Part shown: piece after piece, positions 20,420-22,788 of the stretch
Numbering within the stretch: the first letter of the stretch is position 1
Layout of the letters: every line of letters starts with the position of its first letter
NCBI GenBank assembly: GCA_022578965.1
Contig: MU400918.1
Location: 1-22,788 of the forward strand
Direction of reading: 5' to 3'
Origin: Xylaria sp. FL1777
Lineage: Eukaryota > Ascomycota > Sordariomycetes > Xylariales > Xylariaceae
DNA: 22,788 nt
Notes under the pieces: generated by a model
Databases searched by the model: none
Told to the model about the DNA's origin: nothing
The model's input: the letters and a program-made list of their open reading frames with translations, nothing else
Translations under genes and position numbers: made by a program

Positions 20420-22788
20420 AGCAATAAATTTTTTTTTTTTTACTTTTTGTTTTTTTATTAATTATTTTGTTTTTTATTTTTACTAATTATATAAGTTTAT
20501 ATAATTAAGTTATAATATATAAAACTATTTTTTTTTGCTTAAAATTAAGCGCGTTTTTTATAACTTTTTTTTTATTAATTTTATATTTGTTAGTTTTATA
20601 GTAACTAGTTTATTAGCACTTTTTTTACTATTATATTAAAAATATAAGTTTTTATTTTATTTTAACGTTTTTTAAATAGCTAAGCAGCTTAGTTTTAATA
20701 TAAATTATTATTGCTTTTTTTTAAAAATGCATAAAAACAAAAAAAACAAAAATAAAAACTGCTTATTAGTTTTAACTACTTAAGTTTATTTTATTATACT
20801 AACGCTTATATATAAGTTTTTTTACTTTTAATTGCTTTATTATTTTTATTTAAAACTAAATAGCTTTTTTTGCTTTTAATTTAAACTATTTAATATTTAA
20901 TAAAAACTTTAAAACTATTAAAAGGCAAAAAACATTATTACTATACTTTAAAAAGTTATTAGTTTATATTTTATATGCTTAAATTATTAATAATAATTTA
21001 AAGCTACTATTAAGCAATAATAAGCATTTAATAAAATAATAAACGTTTAAGCAAAGTTTAAAGCAAGCTTAGCAAAAATAAAATCTTGCTATAAAAAATT
21101 AAGCAAAATTATTTAATTATATAAAGCTAAAAAAATAAAAACTAAAAAAAAAACAAAAAAAGATTTAATAATTTAGTATTAATAATTTTTATTTTATATA
21201 TTTTTGATTTTTTTGTTATAAAAGTTTTATATATTTGCTTTTATAAATGTTGCAACTTAACTTTTTATATAATAATTATTTTTTTTTTATTTATTATGCT
21301 TAAAAAGAAATTTATAAGCTATATAATAAAAAAAAATAATTTTAAATTATATTAAAAAAAACATTGCTATATAAGCAAATTGTTTAATTTTTTATTTTAT
21401 TTTACTTTATATAACTTATTTAATTTATTTTTTTGGTTATTTTTTTAAATACTTAAGTGTTATGCTAATTTTTTAAGCAATATTAAATTATTGCTTATTA
21501 ATATTACTTTTAATAAGTTAAGCAACAAAATTAGCTTAAAAAAAACGCTTTAATTTGCATTTTAATTTAGTTTTTTTTTTAGTTAAACAAACAAAAGTAT
21601 TTTTAGTTAAAACTATTTATTTTTTAAAGTTTTTAAACGTAAGATTTTTTTTAACTGCTATAATTATTATATTAGCTTTAAAATATTTAGCTATATTGCT
21701 TTTAAACTTATAAAATAAACAGTTTTATAACTAAATAATAAACATATAATTAATATATATATTAAACTTTTAATTTAAAATAATATAGCAAAAAAAAAAA
21801 AAATAAAGCTTTATATATTTTTTGTTTTTAGCTATTATTAATAATTGTTTATAATGCTTATAAAGCATAACATTTTATATTTTAAATAGCTATATAAATA
21901 TAGCTATAAATTAACAAAAGTTATAAAAAATCTAATATATATATTTGTTTTAAGAATTACTTTTAGTTGCTTTTATATATAATAAGCAAAATTTTAAATG
22001 CTTTTGCTTTTTTATTTAGCTAAAACTAGCTTAAATATATTAATTTATATAGCATATATAAAAAAAATTATAACTAACTTTTTATTAAATATATTTATTA
22101 CTAGTATTATTACTAAAAATTTTAATTTATAAATAGCTTAATGTTTAATTATATAAAACAAAAAAAATTAACTAAATAAAAAAAACAAGATTTAAAAAAA
22201 AAAAAAAGCATATATATTTTGTTACTTATTAGTAAACTTAACTTTTTAAATATTATAAATGCAACTATTTATTAGCTAAGCAATATTAATTTTTTAAATA
22301 TTAATTAATTATTATAATGTTTTTTAATTATTAAGGACTTTATTAATAATAAAAAAATTATTTTTTAAATGCTTAATTAAGCAAGCATTAATTATGCTAC
22401 TTAAAAACAAAAACTTTATAATAAAAGCATAAATTAAGTAGTTTAAAAACTTAAGCACTAAAAAAAAAAATTATAAAAAAAATCTAAGCTTTAAAACTAC
22501 TTAAAAAAAAACAAATTAAAAAAAAAAACAAGCTTTTTTTTTATATTTACTAAAGCTTAAGTTATTTATTTTACTATTAGTAGCAATAAATATTTAAAAA
22601 AAGTAAGTTATAAATATATTAAAAAAAAGCTAAAAAATAACTATTTAATTAACTAAAACTATTTTATTTATTTATTTTTTAACTAATATTAACATAAATA
22701 TATAAAAAATAATTATTATAAAAACATTTAATAATTAATAATTTATTTTAGTAATAAAATAATTAATTAATAAATTAAAAATAATATA
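20420..22788. other. T-rich, then A-rich decayed DNA, no gene
   Basis: The + strand is T-rich from a 13-T run at 20429-20441 to about 21650, then leans A-rich to the end. Runs of 14 A lie at 21790-21803 and 22194-22207. No reading frame, RNA gene or telomeric repeat is visible, and the block continues to the window edge. Confidence 0.5.
21886..21907. repeat. Inverted repeat, 10-bp arms
   Basis: ATAGCTATAT (21886-21895) is followed after AA by ATATAGCTAT (21898-21907). It is compact and AT-rich. A shorter hairpin, ATGCTT/AAGCAT, lies just upstream near 21854-21868. Confidence 0.6.

Larger units (their letters stand above)
1..22788. other. Gene-free, extremely AT-rich, hypermutated block (RIP-like)
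   Basis: Seen: G+C is about 14-16% in hand-counted rows, TAA/TAG stops are dense in every frame, and no open stretch exceeds 72 codons. C survives mainly after A or G, and G survives mainly before C or T. In eight counted rows (starting 1021, 4921, 8041, 10021, 12001, 15001, 18001, 20041) there was no TC and no GA, while CA+TG was 23 against AC+GT 37. Row 4921 has 13 TA against 9 AT. Known: raised TA and lowered CA/TG mark repeat-induced point mutation in filamentous ascomycetes. Inferred: this is heterochromatic, mutated repeat DNA of a fungus. A gene-dense organelle or a reduced bacterial symbiont is unlikely because no gene is seen in 22.8 kb. Confidence 0.75.

Noticed and set aside
1..22788. 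Mitochondrial or plastid genome fragment, or a reduced bacterial symbiont
   Set aside because: Those genomes are gene-dense. I found no rRNA, tRNA or conserved protein in 22.8 kb.
1..22788. CRISPR array or satellite DNA
   Set aside because: No regularly spaced repeat-spacer pattern or long periodic unit is visible. Only very short, worn tandem units occur.
1..22788. Yeast-type replication origin (ARS consensus) matches
   Set aside because: Near matches are inevitable at this AT content and carry no information.

Overview
The window contains no gene I can support. It is one continuous, extremely AT-rich block. Eight 60-base rows counted by hand gave 79 G+C in 480 bases (about 16%), or about 14% without the GC-richer row at 8041. 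Stop codons TAA and TAG are dense in all frames. The longest open stretches are only 61-72 codons, of low complexity, and match no family I know. I saw no tRNA, rRNA, CRISPR array or intact transposon.

Base loss is not random. Surviving C is nearly always preceded by A or G, and surviving G is nearly always followed by C or T. TC, GA, TCA and TGA are drastically depleted. GC, AGCT, ACT/AGT and RCGY CpGs survive. TA is raised, and CA+TG is low relative to AC+GT (23 versus 37 in the counted rows). This is what heavily mutated repeat DNA looks like under cytosine deamination of the RIP (repeat-induced point mutation) type. The best guess is therefore an AT isochore or pericentromeric/centromeric heterochromatin of a filamentous ascomycete. 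The strong 5'-neighbour rule (C lost after a pyrimidine) is not the textbook CpA-only RIP signature and is the most interesting feature here. The organism is inferred from composition only.

Layout: 1-4259 is T-rich on the + strand. At 4285-4435 lies a GC-richer islet with a hairpin and a short degenerate tandem array. 4440-7674 is mixed decayed DNA. At 7675-8110 lies the least mutated islet, with two stem-loops, an 11-bp direct repeat and an inverted copy of the 4380-4430 unit, so a decayed element may lie between the two islets. From 8111 onward the DNA is mostly A-rich on the + strand, with T-rich patches near 11330-11830, 12591-12700, 15360-15560 and 20420-21650. This looks like a mosaic of old insertions in both orientations. 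Small palindromes and A/T homopolymers are scattered throughout.

No genes act together here. The window is best read as a graveyard of mutated repeats, plus a few less damaged islets that may identify the original elements.
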